Assembly (NCBI GenBank): GCA_029959085.1
Contig: JARWIR010000005.1
Span: forward strand, 2,296,501 to 2,360,500
Direction: 5' to 3'
DNA from: Nemophila menziesii
Taxonomy: Eukaryota > Streptophyta > Magnoliopsida > Boraginales > Hydrophyllaceae
DNA length: 64,000 bases
A program made the position numbers and the translations under genes. Positions 63,592 to 64,000 of the stretch are shown here, in pieces (the stretch's first letter is position 1; every line of letters begins with the position of its first letter). The notes under the pieces are model-generated. The model saw only the letters and a program-made list of their open reading frames with translations, did not search any database and had not been told where the DNA came from.

Positions 63592-63850
63592 TTCTGATCA
63601 TTCAACAAAAAGAACACTCTTTTGTAGATGAAAGAGTGTGAAAAGGTAACGTGTTAATTATACTTCTCCTTAATGAGTACTTTTGTGTGTTTAAGTCTCG
63701 TGATTTTATGTGATTTTAGGCAATTTAATTTAAATGACCTTTTTCTTGGAAAAAGGGTTGAAGATGGAAGCTATTCTACTTAACAGATGAATTTCTTGAA
63801 GCATTCATCATCACATTGATGATTGACATGGGGTATGTTACTTTGTTATA
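63592..63850 (+). pseudogene. Right copy of the unrecognised two-exon fragment
   Basis: It starts at GATCATTCAACAA and reads IIQQKEHSFVDERV followed by TGA, as in the left copy (HSVVDESV, TGA). After the intron acceptor TTTTAG (about 63719) the second exon reads LGKRVEDGSYST, with an indel near 63810 that breaks it. The intron donor GTATGTTAC near 63833 and the following ~30-bp repeats are also shared with 600-986. Sequence continues beyond the window. Confidence 0.7.
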
Positions 63851-64000
63851 ACTACCAAATAACCCCCCTTAGTTTGACAAAACGTCAAAAAGACCTTTTG
63901 AATAATGATGGGACCGATCGTGCAATTTTCGCATAATATAGGGACATGACATGTAAATTTGCACAATATAGGGACCTGTCATGTAATTTTGCACAATATA

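Overview
This is nuclear DNA from a flowering plant, almost certainly a eudicot: AT-rich, with GT-AG introns, plant-only gene families (clade A PP2C phosphatase, ALOG, UPBEAT1-like HLH, an F-box protein matching Arabidopsis At5g39250, an hnRNP Q/R-like protein with 16 coding exons) and plant-type transposons (L1 LINEs with and without RNase H, Ty1-copia, hAT, Mutator-like, PIF/Harbinger-like MITEs, tRNA-derived SINEs). The species cannot be told from the sequence. Only three genes look intact: the HLH gene (23120-23425, minus), the F-box gene (50210-50959, plus) and the hnRNP-like gene (51875-55141, minus). Most of the rest is mobile DNA and gene wreckage.

Layout. 1-1150: a degenerate ~30-bp repeat and an unrecognised pseudogene, which recur inverted at 63592-64000. 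1588-2182: a hAT MITE with a perfect 8-bp TSD. 2190-8992: a three-level nest, with a clade A PP2C pseudogene split by a hAT element that is itself split by a dead LINE. 9-12 kb: simple repeats and LINE tails, one only 35 bp long. 12.3-14.0 kb: MITEs. 14373-19070: a complete copia element with near-identical LTRs but broken coding frames. 19.5-22.3 kb: an LTR-like fragment with a 32-bp GC-rich minisatellite. 22.6-23.4 kb: an LRR pseudogene and the HLH gene. 25.4-27.1 kb: a LINE tail and two MITEs. 28396-35691: an apparently intact LINE carrying RNase H, with a snap-back inverted repeat at its 5' junction. 36-47 kb: mostly AT-rich, with MITEs and SINEs. 47754-49534 and 56133-58482: two Mutator-like elements with perfect 9-bp TSDs flanking the F-box and hnRNP-like genes; the second carries an ALOG gene fragment. 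58.8-61.7 kb: a SINE with an internal duplication and a decayed copia element interrupted by a MITE. 62.4-64 kb: a chimera of KH-domain, DEAH-helicase and unrecognised gene pieces.

The genes do not form a pathway. The biological interest is in retrotransposition and gene-fragment capture: LINE tails of different subfamilies share a 3' stem-loop whose stem changes on both sides while pairing is kept; one insertion is little more than that stem-loop; and one LINE 5' junction looks like self-primed copying of the target flank. I saw no operon-like, CRISPR-like or other new enzymatic system.
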